Assembly: GCA_036768485.1 (NCBI GenBank)
Contig: JAVLUZ010000154.1
Location: 24,727,637-24,791,636, forward strand
DNA: 64,000 bases
Direction: 5' to 3'
Origin: Mermis nigrescens
Taxonomy: Eukaryota > Nematoda > Enoplea > Mermithida > Mermithidae
Both the position numbers and the translations under genes were made by a program. Below are positions 1-15,300 of the stretch, in pieces; position 1 is the first letter of the stretch; each line of letters starts with the position of its first letter. The notes under the pieces are model-generated. The model had not been told where the DNA came from. It saw only the letters and a program-made list of their open reading frames with translations, and did not search any database.

Positions 1-205
1 AAAACAGAAAATAATTTGACAAAAATAATTTTTACATATTACTTATTTTTTAACTATTATTCAATTTACTAAAATTTTTTTGATATTTTTGACGAAATTT
101 TTATTGTATTTTTATGAGCTGGGAAGAAGGGCGTAAGAAACGCCTAAAAATGGCGTTTCTGTTCTGTTATTTTTTCAACTTTAATATTTTCTTTGCTCGA
201 TTTAG

Positions 206-352
206 ACGACTAGGGCGAATCGTTTTCCAGCTGAATTTTCTGCGGTTCTAGAAAAATTTGTGCAAGCATGCGTTCGCAGCATCTGCAGACAATACAAAAC
301 TCATAGGATTGAGTGTGAATTGGCTAGTCAATACTTAGCCCATTTCCTCAAG
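206..352 (+). CDS. DOCK exon a
   Basis: The acceptor is tttag before 206 and the donor is gtaatt at 353; 49 codons, phase 0 at both ends. The reading includes RFPAEFSAVLEKFVQACV and ends YLAHFLK, which runs directly into the next exon (TCFNVLDRG). No stop occurs in frame. More 5' exons must lie left of the window. Confidence 0.8.
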
Positions 353-3300
353 GTAATTATGAGTGTAGTTAGTATTTGTTCTTTAGCATAGTTTCGTTTG
401 CTTAATTTTTTACACATTAGTCATCCGGGCTCCTTTTAGGCTTTTTTGATCATGTGGTACATACATTTTTAAGAACTTGAAACCTTTTGCGGCATACATG
501 TAACAGGGGATAGGGGAGATCCTTCCACCCAAAGTTGGTCGTCCCCTCTCCATCCCCTCAAAGCCAGAAAATCTGACCACCATCCCCCATTTTTGGGAAA
601 ACTGAATTTCTTGGCCGTTTTTAGCCAAAAATAAGGGGTTATTAAAATTGCCGGGACCCCCCACTCACAATTTCGACCCGTTACATGTATGTTTTGCAGT
701 CATCGATATCTAGATGCACCTCATTCCACGAGTTATTTAAAGTCAAGGAATTGTCAGAGAAAGCTGATCTTACTTTGAATATCGCTTTTCGTTTTTTCGT
801 TCATTTCAAATTCTTTTATGCGGTTTGGTTTGTATGTGAGTCTAGTGGAACCTTGGAACCTGATAAGGTATCCGTTTCACTGGTTGCGTTGTCCTTTATT
901 TATGCTCGATAAATTTTAAGTGAGTTACTCTCGGATTCTTTTAAGCATCCGCCAAATTTGATCTGCCTTTGTCATCTTGTAAATTTTCGACGGCATACTA
1001 TAATTGAATGCAGGACTGAACATTAGTGGTCATCACATTGGATTTGATTTGAATTGAATTCAAATCTAAATATTTATTTAAATTGAATTCTAGATTTCCG
1101 TAAGGAGCGTTTCGATATCTCAAACAGGTACTTGTCAAGAACTGATGTAAATATGTTTCCTAACATGCGCATTAAATACTGTTTTAAGCATACGTGTATT
1201 AATCAGTGTTTTTTTGCACAAGGTCCCTTTGTACATGTACAAAGATGGTCCTCAAAAACCTTTGTACATTTTGTACATGCAAATGTTTGGGTACTATAAT
1301 ATGGTATAGTAGTGCTTTCTGTGTTGTAAAATGCGGTTTTTCGACTTTTGATAATGTATTTTAGTTAGTTTCTGGGCTTATGGCGACAAAAAAATACTAA
1401 AAGCTGTCTCAAAATTTGACATATTTCCTTTTTAAAAGCAAATTTGTCATCATAAAGACATATGAAACAGATAATTACTCATTTCGGCGCGAAGTGCCGA
1501 TAATTTGTAGGAGTTTTACACCTTATTTACAATTTCTGTCTTCCCAAGAATCTTTGTACATGTGCAAAGACGGTCCTGAAAAGTCTTTGTACATCTGGAA
1601 AAATTTTTGCCGCATACAAAAAAAACCTTGGCATTGGCTCGAAATTTTGAATGGGAAGGTCTCAGAAAGTTCCAAACTTTCGGCCAAAAACGGCCAAAAA
1701 ATTCAATTTTTTCCAAAAATCGGGGGGGGTCAAAATTTTCCTGCCTTTTTAGGGTATTAGGGAACAAGTAACTTTGGGTAAGGGATCCCCATCCCCTGTT
1801 ACATGTATGGTTTTAAGCGTTTACGTCTAAATTTTGTCCGCCAATCTATCCTTGATTTACTAATATCTGTCTCTATCCTTCTGAATGCAAAATTTTTTGG
1901 ATTTTTTGCTTTCTAGTCATGAATTTTGCTACATTTATGTTAAGAAAACTCAGCAAATGGTTTCTCAACTACGACAAATTATGTAAGTATGTCGTGTTTG
2001 GAAAGATATTGCTAAAAGTTGACTGTTAAAGAAACATTGCATTTTTAAGTGATGAATCACTCCTCTTTCAGACCTGCTTCAATGTATTGGATAGAGGACT
2101 GATTTTGCGACTATCAGGACTAGCGTTGAGCACATTCGACAATGTTGGCTCAAATGTGAGACGTTAAATCGTTTTATCATGACGACTGAAACTATGCATA
2201 TAGCTTGCAATGGAATTTTTAGGTTTTAAAAGAATTTAGAGTCGACTTTATCTCAATTTTGTGCCGTCACGAATATTTTGTTCAAATGAATTTGCCCGTC
2301 ATGCTTACCAGCGACGATAAGTTGCGACAGTATTTTGGATCCAGGCTAGGTAAGTGCCACACCTACTGCCTAAATATTTGTCTTCTTATTTTGGTAGTTT
2401 GTTCGTTTTTTAGCGCATGAAGCTCGTTTGACAAGAAAAACTAGAATTTATATTATAAGGTCCATTATGTAAGTACGATTGACAGTCGACTCACAGCTTC
2501 AGGATTACTTCCTTGCCGTTTAATAAATGCTATCAAACACTAAAAATTCAATTTCGAATCATTTTAATCATGCATGATCGATCTGGGAAATGGTGGAAAA
2601 TTGAGCCTTTTTGGTAGCCAAAATGTCCTCGGAAACAGGTATAAATGCTAAAATAGCGTTTATAATACGTTATTCCACAGTTTCTGGTCAATTTTAAGCT
2701 TCTTAAAGAAAATTTTAGATTTTTATCCATTTTCGACCTGCTTTTGACTCATTTTTCCCTGGAAAATTTTCAAAACTCCAGCGGGTTGGTCCGGATTCCC
2801 TTGCGGGGTTGCGGAGTCGCTCAGCCGCCAGGGTCAAGCAGCGTTTTTTGTTCTCAAAAAGATTTTTCCCGATGTGCAAAGACTTTGGGACCATCTTTGT
2901 ACAAGTACAAAGATTTTTGGGAAGACAAAAATTGCAAAAAAGGTCTGAAATTCGCAGAAATTTTCGGCGCCGAAATCAGTAATTGTGTGTTCTATATATC
3001 TTTATAATGGCAGAAATTGCATTTCAAAAGGAAAAGTGTAAAATTTTTCAATGCTTCGCGCCGTTTTAAGACGATTCTTAGTGATTTTTGCCCTTGGAGA
3101 CCCAGAAATTAGCTAAAATACACTACCAAAAGTCGAATTACTCTGTTTTTGCTACACTAAAATCGCTACTGTACCATAGTATAGTAACCCAAAATTTGTG
3201 TGTACAAAATGTACAAAGACTTTTGGGGACCGTCTTTGTACGTGTACAAACGGACCTTGTACAAAAAAACAGGGGTCAAGTCACTTGACCCTTTATTGAC

Positions 3301-6300
3301 CCTGTGCCCATGTATGATTCTGGGTAGGAGCAGACATGTACAGCATGGGAATTCTGTGAGGGATTTTTCTATGTGCACGTTAAAGGCTTAAAAGTGGTGA
3401 ATAGGCGTCAAAAACATAGTTTGTTGACCGTCCTAACGAGGTTTCATCTTTCTAGAAAGTAAAAAGATGAAAGCATTTTATAAATTTGAATAAATTGAAC
3501 AAAATATAGTCAAGAAACGCGCGAAGCGCCGAAAAATTGGACTTTTTCAGCAAGCAGATACATAGTTAAGAAAGACATGAAACAGCACCTTTCTACGAAT
3601 TTTTTCGAAAATCTCGAGTTCACGACATGAAAAAATTTCTGGGTGGTTGAAGGCCCTTCGCCCCCAGATCGTGTATGTATGGGTAGGAGTCGGATAGTTG
3701 TGAAGTGATACGAAAAGTCGTTGCATGTGTAAGTTATTAAAAAAGAATCAACTAATCTGTAAGTACATAAGTGAATTATAGTAATGATTTTGTAAATGTG
3801 TAGAAAATTAAAGCTAATTTTTCTCGAAAGGGAACTTGCGACCAGCATCCCAATCAGGAATTTTGGATTCGACTGACGAAAAATAGATTAATTACACCTT
3901 CTAATCATTGCATGACTAAATAGCTTTAACGAATACAATTCTGTTCATCTTTGATTTTGATTCAATCGGAACGCCGTATCACTACCCATGTAGCTCTCCT
4001 TGCTTAGTGAATTACATTGCATTAATCTTAGCAATTGAACATTGGGCAAAACGAGTTCTTATTTCTCTCACTGATTAAACTTAGAAATAAGGCTCGAATC
4101 ACTTTTTTGAAGGCAGTAATATTAAGGAGTCATTGTAACAAGTGTTAATTGGTCTTTTTCTGGTCTATGAAACGTTTTTGCATTATACGTTGTGTTATAG
4201 AACTCCACGGTTTTCAATAATATCCTTCTAATCTTGCCCTTAATCAAGCTGAGAGATCTTTCCCGCAAAACTTTTGCGTTTCTATTATTGGTCAAGCCCT
4301 AGTATACACTTGGGAACAGGATTTAGAGGACTTTGACCAACTTAATGTATCACTGAACAGAAAAAACGATAATTATCCTCTCCCTTAGTAAAATTTTCAA
4401 TGCCTTAGGAAAAAGGAAATGTTGCACTCAAGAAAGAAAGAGAATTTAAAAAAACAGGCTACAATTTATGCAAAACTAGTGATATTTTGTCTACTTGCAT
4501 ATGTCATTTAAATTTTAATTGAGGCTTACCTCCCTTAATTCTGACTACCAAATTTCTTTGCTGTGTATATGAATGGTCAAAACAACACTCAACAGACTAA
4601 TCCCACCCCACGTTTGTCTGTATGGCAAAAAGCCAATCAGTGGTAAATCCAACGAATCCCGTGGTGATAAGCAAAACGGTTACAGTTGCCTTAATGATGT
4701 TGCTTATTAACCCAAGGATGATAGGGCTACGATATATAGATAAGTAGACTAACGGTTGCTCGTTTAGTATTTAATTTGTTAAGTCTTATTTCATAGATAT
4801 TCTAATTGAATCTCTAGTCTGAAATTAGTGTTGATAGATATGGCTGCTTGAATTATTCTTTGCTTTAAGTGCTCAATGTCTCATCATTATATACTAACAA
4901 CTTAAAGTCATCAAATCATTTTCGCTCTCCTGGATTGCTTCAAAGATTATTTGGTATTTTTTCTTCAAACGCTCAGCTGTCAAATGATCATAATGCTAAG
5001 TCGCCGTGCAATCCGCAAGCTGTACTAAATGGTACATGGTTAGAAATTTTCAATAACTTATCATAATTCCATATTTGTAACATTGTTAAATATGCGATTA
5101 GGAGTTCTGAATTGCTCGTAATTACTTGTAGTAGGCTGTCCTTATAACGCTTACTGTGTCGATTTTTATCTGAAGGTAGATTAAGGATTCTTCTATTTTC
5201 ATAAAATTTTTGCCTTTGGAGTCTCTTTAATTAAGTACGACGTTTCGATTTATCCTATGTACATAAATTCAGGTTTTCGATGCTCTTGAAGTTGACAAAA
5301 GCGAACATTGATTTTTTATCGGAAATTAAAAATTGACACAATTTCTGAATTTCCCTTAATTTCAAAACTAAAAGCTATGCTATGTACGATGACCAGCCGA
5401 TTCATTTCCCGAATCTAAGTTCTGATTGAAGTAGGTTGGTTACAGCTACTTCAATTTTATTTCGGGAAAAACTCGAAATTTTAGAAGTTAAATATTTTTT
5501 TAGTCGTTAGAAGCTATGCAAAAAATGAAAAATTTCTGGAATTTTTGTTGAAAAATAGATTAAAAATCGTCAAAACTATTTGACTTTTGCCCTAAAAACT
5601 CATCATACGTGTTAGCTCGTCGTGCTTGTCGCCTAAGTTCGCATTAGCACCGTGTAACTTTCATTAAAAATTGTGCTCAATTATAGGTCTTTTGAAACGC
5701 GAAGCGAAAGGAGAATTCTAACAGTTATTTACTACGTATGTCTAGGTGAAGCCTGAGCTTCTTAGATGACAAACATTATAGAAAAATACGATATTTAGCG
5801 CGAAACGCCGAAAAATTTTGTCTTGCTCCAAACTATGCGAAAACTTCATTGGGAGGTCTTAGTTTACTTCAAGAATTATATATTTTTCCTTTGGTGTACC
5901 TCTTGTGAAAAATTAAAATTTTTTATTCCGGTGGGAGGGATGGGTCTCGCCTCGCGCCCTCTGCCCCTCGTTACGGGCCTGCTTAGGTGTATAAGTTTTC
6001 CTATTGCATTTTTTAAGGTGTGTTACTTGTACATATACATATATGTATATTTTTAATGACGTTAAGAATATTTTTCAAGTTTTCTTTCTCCTATCTTTAT
6101 TTTGCAGACTTGTAAGGATCGTCGCGTCTGTAGTAGCCGTATAATCTAATTCCATATATTTATTCTCTGATTTATGTGATACATATTTCGCAGATTAATC
6201 ATAGAAATCAAAGTAAATTAGCTCCACTTATGATATCTCACTTCATAAATTGAAGAAAATTAGCAGTTTTGTTTTAAGCATATATGCTTCTTAAAATCCA

Positions 6301-9300
6301 TGCGAAAAAGTAACAAATAATTGTAGATGCATTGTTCGCTTTTTGTATACTTCTACATACATAGTAAACACTTATTTTTCTAGCTTACCTTTGACGTCGA
6401 AATTTGTATGGACAAGCACTTAAAATGTATCAAGACATTTCTCCATTAGAAACATTGTAATCATCATAGCATACAGGTGCACAGAATGATTTTCCTGAGA
6501 AGGCCAGTTGGATTAAAAGACCTGAAATGTTAAACTTGCTCAAGTTGAATAGACCTAAGAACTTTAAGAAACAGAAAGTATGTGCACTAATTCGCTGTTT
6601 TAGGCTGATTAAAAACATTTCTACGAAAAGATTTAATTTGTGTGCTTCTGGCGCTAATTGTGCCCATTTTTTCACCGGACTTTCTCTATAATTTCTGCTC
6701 ATGATTCTATGCGATTTAACTATCATCAATTTGATGCTATTGTTTAGCTGCTGAAATCGCTCACGAGTTTCGTCTATCGGACGAATTTTGTCGCCATCAT
6801 TTTTTGATCGGTCAGCTGTTGAAAATGCTGAAAGAAAATTTGTACGAATCTAAGAACTTACGCCGAAAATCAATTCTGGTATTACGCAACATATTGGCTA
6901 AACATTCGTTCGATGACCGTTACGACGCCGAGGTATAATTATGTAGTAAAGACTGAGTAAATCATCCTAATGAGTAAGACGTAGAACGAAAAGATGGCTA
7001 AAAATGTTTGCTTTTTGTGTGAGTTTTCGATGTATTTCTTGCGTAAAATATGTGAGTTTTTAGGTGATTTTGTACAAAAGAGAAATTTCAGATGTGTACG
7101 TACGTAGTATCATACGTGCACGTAGAGGGGTATTACCTCCTGAAGGGTCAGCCAGATAGGTACTGTCCGATGATTTTGAGATGACGGAACGTTTTTTTGC
7201 ATCATTTTTGAGGACGAGAGCAGTTATAATGACAAAATTTTTCCGGCGCGGTGCTTTTTACTCAAAAAAGCGCTCGAAATTGATCAATTTCTTTATTTGC
7301 TAGTGTTGAAAGCGATATGATGCAGCCGAAACGGATTTAAGATGCTTTAAAAAATGTGGTATTACCGCGGAAAAAGCGTTTTATAGGCTATTTAGACCAT
7401 TTTTGTCATTTAAATAACAAAAAATCGTGTACATATACTACATAAATTTACTGTTCTGGATTTCTGGGATTTTAACCCCACCCCTAACCTAGTGCTCCTA
7501 TGCGTAGTAAGTATCCTGACTTTGTTATATTAGGCACTTTGCTTTTTCGATATCACAAGCACCATAATTCAAAAATTCAATATATGTAAGTGTTAGTTGA
7601 TAAAGTGGATTCATAAGATTTAAGACAAGACAAGACAAGAAGATATTTATTGTCCAGAAATATACACAAAATTCGGTAAAACACGAATACATTGTAAAAC
7701 AGCGACTGAACAAAATGACATACAGATCACGGAGTGTGATACAACTAGGTATGCCCCAACAATAAAATTGTGGTATTGTAGAAGAAGAAGTAGAAATAGA
7801 AATAGAAGTTGTAGAAGCAAGTTTGACACTTACCAATGTCGATTGGTTTTGCCAAACAGGCCATTTAAAGCGTACAAACCGAGTCCCAAACAACCTTTGC
7901 CACCCCTGACGCTTCAACTAAAAGCAAGCCAGATGAGAGAAGAATGCTGCTTCAATCAGCATTCATAACGGAATTGACATATAATAATTTTACGCTATGT
8001 AGGTCCACCTTTCGAGTTAAGAATGGCCTTAAAGCGATCAATACATGAGCGTAATAAATGTTCAAATAAATCAGTATCACTTTCCAGACTTCTTAAAACT
8101 TTTTCTTTAATTTGACGCAAGGTTTGATTGGAGTAATGGATAGGTCCCAATTCTTAAAGCTTTAGAGCTTTCAATTAGTGATCGACCGGAGATCCGGCTC
8201 CGGCCTCCGGAAAATCCGGCCATTTTTTCCACTCCGGTGCTCCGGCCGGAGGACATCCAAAAATCGGCTGGAGGCCGGAGAATTTTTTTCGTTTTTTGCA
8301 TAGTGACCGAACGTACTAATTGCTGACATTATGCTTATTAAATTTAGTCAGAGCACAATATACATAAAGTCGTTGCAGGAAATTCTTTGAGATTAATGTG
8401 GAAAGTCTTGTCACTTATGCATCTATCCAATTTTTTAAATAAATTGGCCATTTACTGCGAAAAATTTTCATGCAGGTTATTCTGGGTGTCAAGCGTGAAA
8501 AATTCTTATGAAGCGCCTTTTTTGTGCTTAAGAGACAATGAGTATGCGCTAAAATTTTTGACGTTCTGACTTTAGCTCTACCAGGGCCTGAAAATTTTGA
8601 TATTGTTGTTAGGTGTAAATTGTTGTATTGATTCATTGCAACAATGATTTAAACTGATATACTTCCATCAGTCACACTTTTATTTCGTTATAGACGTCAA
8701 CCATCTATGGAATTTTATTTTCTTGTGACAGTAAAACTGATGGAATTGATACTTAGTTCAATCAATGAAGGCAATTAGTTTGCACCTATTTATCAATAAT
8801 CAGTTTTGCATGGTGTCAAGTTATAACTTTCAGTCACAGTCGCATTTGCTTAGCATTTATGATCCGGAGTCAGTCTGATCTGGGCTTCATCGTGTCATTT
8901 CGAGCTAAAATGCATTTTAAACATGGCTAGAATTGAAAAGTTTTAAAAGTGTAACAACTCAACTATGTAAATTAGTTCTCAGATGCTAGTCGATTCCAAT
9001 CATTTTCACGAAAAAGTCTTCACTCTTGTCCGTTTCTGACCTTAATCTCGCCATATTTACCCCAGGAAATTCTTTCTTTCCCCCAACCCCCAAGCGTGCA
9101 TCTGCTTGCTGCAGCTCTAGTTAATGTGAGAGAAATTCACTCTATATCTAGCTTCGCTGAATAAAATTGTAGTTGAAAATCGAATGGTCTTCAGAGAATG
9201 CCTCATGAAATTCTTTATTTCGTCCGTTTAATTTAAGTGTCACTTGCTTAGCTAGAAAGCTGAAAAACTAATTGAAGAAAGTTACAATGAAATCATAAAC

Positions 9301-12300
9301 AACTTACAAGTATTCACCATGAGCCAAACAAAATTCTTTAATTTAATATAATCTTAATTTGAGTAAAGGTGGTATCTTATTACCTAATTATAATTATTTT
9401 TATTTATTATATCATCATCTATCATCATCATCATCATCATCACGACTATCATTGTTATTATTGTTTATGATTATTTTTTCATTTCATTATTGTTTTTCAT
9501 CACTACTATTACGATATATGCCACACATAAGAGCTGGGCAACTATATTACATAAAAAATGCCAGCATTGAAACATCGTATGATCACATTATATGGTATGT
9601 TTATAGGCCCCGGTACAGCTCTAGTTCTGACTATGCTCTTTCTTTCTAGTTCGTAAAAATATTAAGAATTTTCAGAAATTCAATTACCTTAAACCCACTT
9701 AAGAACGGATACTCTAGTTACTCTTCTTATTCATTTAAAATTACCAGCTGTCCTTCATTTGCTTTCGGAGTAATTTCTTGCGCGTATTTTTATTCGGCTT
9801 TCTTTTAGCGTACATTTTTAAATTGATAGAAAGACAGCTGAACTATTTTCATTTTCAGAGGATGCAGCGTGTGATTGCGATGTACTTTCCACTTGTTGAT
9901 TGTCTCGTTGCATCAATTCCTTATATTGAAATTTCCGGATCGAATAAAACTGATGCCACATTTACGGATCATTCAGCTACCGGAAGTGTTAGTTTGTGTT
10001 CAAAAGATAGGGTCTCGAAAAGAAGTACAGCCCTGAGTGACTTGTTCGGTATGTATATTTATTTTTCCTGTTTTTATTGTAATTCGTAAAACAATCTATA
10101 AGCCCCCTTCACTGAGTAGCCAGGCAGGCATCAAACATGCACATAGAGGTTTTGAGCGATTATTATTCCCCTCGCTGGAGAGCCTAAAGGTTAGATACTG
10201 CCCAGAGCTTAAGGTCCAAAATACCATCATAGTGTATTTAAGACAATTTCGGCGTTGTAATAACCAAACACGTAATTTACTGTAGTGAAAATCTCGTACT
10301 ATATAGTGCTGGCCTCTAGAAAAAAACCAGTCGATTTGTAAACCTAAAAAACCACCCCTTTTTTCCATAACCAAGGGGAGATGACTGATGATATTATACT
10401 GGCGAACAAGCTATGCCGTGAGGATTACAACTGACCCCTGGTCGCTTTCCAGATCATTCTAGAAACTTGAAATATAAATTTGTCGAAAAGTTCCTAAAAA
10501 TTGCCATTTTTATGATTTTTTTAAACATTTTTGAGGGTCGGTATTTCTACCCGTATTCATATTTGCTGGAATCTTTTATGTTTTCACGTTAGGCTCCCTT
10601 GCAGACTAATGTCAGAAAAAAATTTAGTTCTCCTATGTCATCCACATAGCTACAGTATACCTTCAAAGTCAAACCTAAAAAAACCAGTTGTAACCTAAAA
10701 AACCAGCGCCAATTTTTACAAAACTTAGCAGAAATGTGCCTCGTAGCACCTTTCATGATGCCTGATATTTATTTTTCACAAAAAATAAGAATCACCCCAA
10801 AAACTGCCAAAAAAGTTCGATTGTAACCTAAAAAAACCACTGTAACCTGAAAAAAAGACCAATGCTAAGTATACGCTGCCATAACAACGAAATTACTTTT
10901 CATCAAGTTGCATAATTTTGCACTGATTTCTTGTTTGATTTTTATATAAATGTGATAAAATGAACGGAAATATCGTAAAAAATGAATTTTTTTCAAAAAT
11001 GTGATCATTTAAGGTCAACTTACTGCTTTACGCTGCGAACCATGCACTTCGCATAACATTTTGGGGGTGGTTTTTTTTATTTCCCATGGTTTTTTAGGAA
11101 AAAGTGGTTTTTATTCAAAATTTCGTATTTCATGCAAGCTTGCTATGAAATATGGCGCCTAAAATTTCTTCCATGCAGCAAGTTATAGGCCTAGGGCAGC
11201 TGTCAAAAATAGGTGTTTGTTGACTTCTTCAATGATATTTGTTCTGAAGTTATAAGCCAAAAACATGAAAATGTTTTTAGAGGCCAGCACTATACCCCTC
11301 ACTGACCACAGAGTCTCGATTTCACTCATCCGTGGTCAACCTGACCTTCTACATGCTTCGACAATCAGGTACTGTCATGCGATAGTGAGCTCATAGAATA
11401 TTTTCTGCATAATTTTTGAAGGCAAAAACCGGTAATAATGCTAACAGTTCTCCTATAGGACATTGATATATTTTTTACCTTCTACCCTAAAATCGTCCGA
11501 ATTTGCGTAAAAATGGTGTCAGGAATTGAAAATTTTTAGGCCCATTGATCAATTTTTATATTTTTTATTTTTACAAGTGACATAGTCTGTCAATTGAGCT
11601 AGGAAAACACATAAAACGCTGTCTTACTTCCATGGAACGTTCATGTAGGCTATTTTGAGGGGCTCGTCATTTAATTAGCAAAAAGAACATGAACACTAAA
11701 TTTGCTGGTCTAGATTTCTTAGATTTCATTCCTCCTCTGCTGACTTTGAACATGGGCACCTATGCATGGTGGACCAAGTAAATATAAGTGAAAGTTTGAC
11801 AGAAGACAGACTATTCAATAGTAAAGTAAGATCTAAAGCTTCATTATACAAATATAAATCAAATTGGTCAGGCATTGCAATACGTGCTGTTGCTATTCCC
11901 TAAATTTCAGCATTTATTCATTCTCATTTCGGTAGCAGCTTTCCTAAATGCTAATTTTGTGCGGTTTTAGAGGACAGAAAAACTAGCAGGGCGTGGGATG
12001 CATAGGATGCATACTTTATACTTAATAAAGCCCCACAAGAAAAAATCGCTCGGAGTCAAATCAGCAGACCTGATTCGACTCCATACGACTTTTTGTGGGT
12101 GGCTTAGTCTAGTCTAAAGTGTACACCGTGCAAAACATGCCCTAATTTTATTGTTTATCTTTAAAATCGCACTCGATTGAGTTTTATAGAAGTTCATGGC
12201 GAAATGAGAATGAAAACGGTGCTGGAATATGAGGAATTGCTTCAGCGCTTGATTGAGTTGAATGGTAATTACACTAAATGCACAGCTTGGGAACTCTAGG

Positions 12301-15300
12301 GGCTGCAATCAGAGATTTCTTCAAAAATGCCTTTTTTGAGCTCGAAAACTATTGATACACGTCAAAAACAAATTTTTTGTGTCTCTGACAATGCTTTTTC
12401 TTACTATAGGATTAAAGCAAAAGATTTTTAAGAACGATTCAACAAAATTTCACTAAATATTGTCAAAATTAGCTGTTAGGCGCCTAAAAAATTGGCATCT
12501 TTGAACTGGAAGATAGGACGTTATCTACGATTTTTTTGAAAATCGCGAAATCTGGGCAGGGGTGAAAATATTTTTGCGGGGAATGAAAACCCCAAGATTT
12601 ATATGATGGTCACGTAGTGTATGCTTTTTCATCCTATAGGATTAAAGCAAAAGATTTTTAAGAACGATTCAACAAAATTTCACTAAATATTGTCAAAATT
12701 AGCTGTTCGGCGCCTAGACAAATTGGCATTTTTGAACTGAAAGATAGGACGTCATCTAAGATTTTTGGAAAATCGCGAATTCTGGGTAGGAGTGAAAATA
12801 TTTTTGCTGGGGATGAAAACCCCCAAGATTTATATGATGGTCACGTAGTGTCCAACCATTTTATTTGCTTCCGATAAAAATTTAGAGCTTGTGTACTTTG
12901 CTAATGGATAGTCTGTCTTAAGCCAAATTTCTCTCAAATAATTTTGCCTCAATAACTCACATTTGCTAAGAAAAATAAATTAGACCAGGTTTACGCAAGT
13001 TGTGACGTTTTTTCTTCAAAATGCTTGAATGTCGACTAGAAGGCGTCTCTTTGAGTAAAAATAATTCATTTAAAGCAGGTTTTGGCTTGAGTTTGTGCAG
13101 TCACTAGTTCATTAGAAGCATCGCACTTTACTTCGTAAATGTTAAATACTATAATTTGTGCAAAGATTGGGTTCGAACTACCAACGGCAAGCTTTTCTTT
13201 ATTTATAATTACTACGTAATTTTCAGATAAACACCTAAAATATAAAATAAAACTCAAGGTCAACGTATGTACAACTTCCTGATCTGAAGATTTGTTCATC
13301 AGACAGCGTATGATGCATTAGAAAATGGAAAATTTACAGAAGTAAATTTTCGGTTGAGTTTGGTTAATAAGGTGTTAAGCAAGTAAGACCGAGTATATGT
13401 ACTGTAATTTTTTGCAAGCATACTCGTATTCGGGATGGTTGTGCTATTAACTGGCAGCAGCCTTTTTTTAGCACGACCCCTATTAGCACCAGTGCTAATG
13501 AAAATTTTATCTATTAGCACGGGATAGGTTACATTACCACGCCAGTGTTTTTACCTGGATAGTACCTACATATAGTGTCAGTAATGCATGTTCTTCTGTT
13601 TTTAATTTAGCTGTTCAAGAATGCCATGATATTCTACAGATCAATGTTTTTCTTGACCAATGCTTTTTAGATTTGAATAAATCAAGAAATTTCTTGCTTA
13701 AAATCACAGTCATTGGCTTCCTAATGCTCAATAAACTTAGAAACTTACATTTTTGTACCTATTACAACATCATAAATGATAATATTGTTGACTAATTTGG
13801 TATGAAAACAGACGTCACTGCGCTTATAAATTGAATGATAAATGAACATTAAGAAGCCAATTTTGTCTTCAAACAACAGAAAACAATTCAAAGTTGCCAA
13901 AAAGTAATTATTGTGCTAGAAATCGGTAAACAAGTAGGCGAGATGTATGCTAAATCTTTTAGATTGTACGTAGATTGATGATGGAGTATTGGTAAATGAC
14001 ATGTTTTATTGAATATGGGGCTTTGTGAGGATGATGTTGATTTCAATCGTGCGCTTGGGGCTAAATAAATAGTAAGTTTGACACTCGGCGGAAAATTTTT
14101 TGGAATTTTAGCTAAAAAAATACGTTAAAAAGCATTAAAATTACTACACTTTTATCAAAAAACGTCTTTGTATCCGTTAGCACGTCGTGCTAACGGCCAA
14201 AATTTTCATTAGAATGTGGCAACTTTCATTAGCGTGGTGCTATAAAACTGTGACTGGCAGAAAATCTTTTCCATTTTCCCAATATTTGTAGAGTTCCACT
14301 TAAAAATAAAATGTGTCTTTTTTCCGAACACCCAGTAGATGACCCCTCCTATAATGTATTTACGGGTATGTATGTGTTCATCTTCAATAAATCGTGATCG
14401 GATCGTGTCCATACCCTAGATGATTGGCTACGTTTATGAACATTTGTGATAGCTCAATTCCTTTCGCAGACTTCTATGAATTGTTCAAATGACTCTATTT
14501 AAGCCAAGTTATAATTAAGTATACATTAATTCGATGATTTTCATTTCATATCTTACTGTGGCACAAGTAATGTATGTAGTTACAACTTTTTCGGCAGGCT
14601 CTTCGAGAAGCTCGATCAACGTAGAGAACGCTCTACAGAACTTGAGTGGATCCGGATCACACACCAAACAACCATCCTGGTCATCTGAAGAACAAAAGGT
14701 CCTAGACGCTTCATCGGTTGAAACCAAGCAGAGCTTCCCCTCGATAAACACAGAATCGACATTAAGAGCTTATTCGTAAGTAATTACTTTTTAATATTTC
14801 CTTGGTAGTAAAAATTTTGATAATTATACTTTACGTACGATGAGGGACATGATATACAAATCACTGTTCTCCTGAAATTTTTGTTGAAAACCCAACTTAA
14901 CCTTTACGCGGTCTTTGGTCAAAAAATGAACGCATACATACTTATTTATTATCAATTTATATTGTAAATTGACTTGTATTCAGACGAGCACAGCATGGAA
15001 ATTGTAAGGGAAAGGCTGAAATTTTAAAGTGCCTTCTTTGGCCCAAAATGGTGGATAGGCGTCAATAAAACATCGTTTTTTGGCGTTTCTGACGATGCTC
15101 TTTCTTTCTAGAGCATAAAAACAAAAAGTTTCGAAAAAATCAAAGTCGAACAAATTAAACACTTTTGAGCAAATAACACACATAGCTTAAAACGTTTTAA
15201 AAATGCGAATTTTCAGGAATTTTTTGGGAATTAGTGAAACATCGCGAATTGGGGGGGGTGAAAATTTAGAGCCGATTATTAAAGGTCACTCAAAGAAGAA

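Noticed and set aside
1917..1982. Possible DOCK exon (ttctag acceptor, gtaagt donor)
   Set aside because: The required phase gives an immediate stop, and the exons either side join in frame without it.
2414..2468. Possible DOCK exon with good acceptor and gtaagt donor
   Set aside because: It leaves in phase 2, whereas the next certain exon (6748) needs phase 1, and skipping it joins two conserved blocks directly.
9527..9622. Short piece with aagagctgggc and ggccccggtacagctctag ends
   Set aside because: Resembles the termini of the 44-kb element, but the left end is poor and no target duplication is visible.
14515..14751. Minus-strand frame over the linker exon at 14.6 kb
   Set aside because: Plus-strand splice sites and phases fit the DOCK gene; the minus frame has no support.
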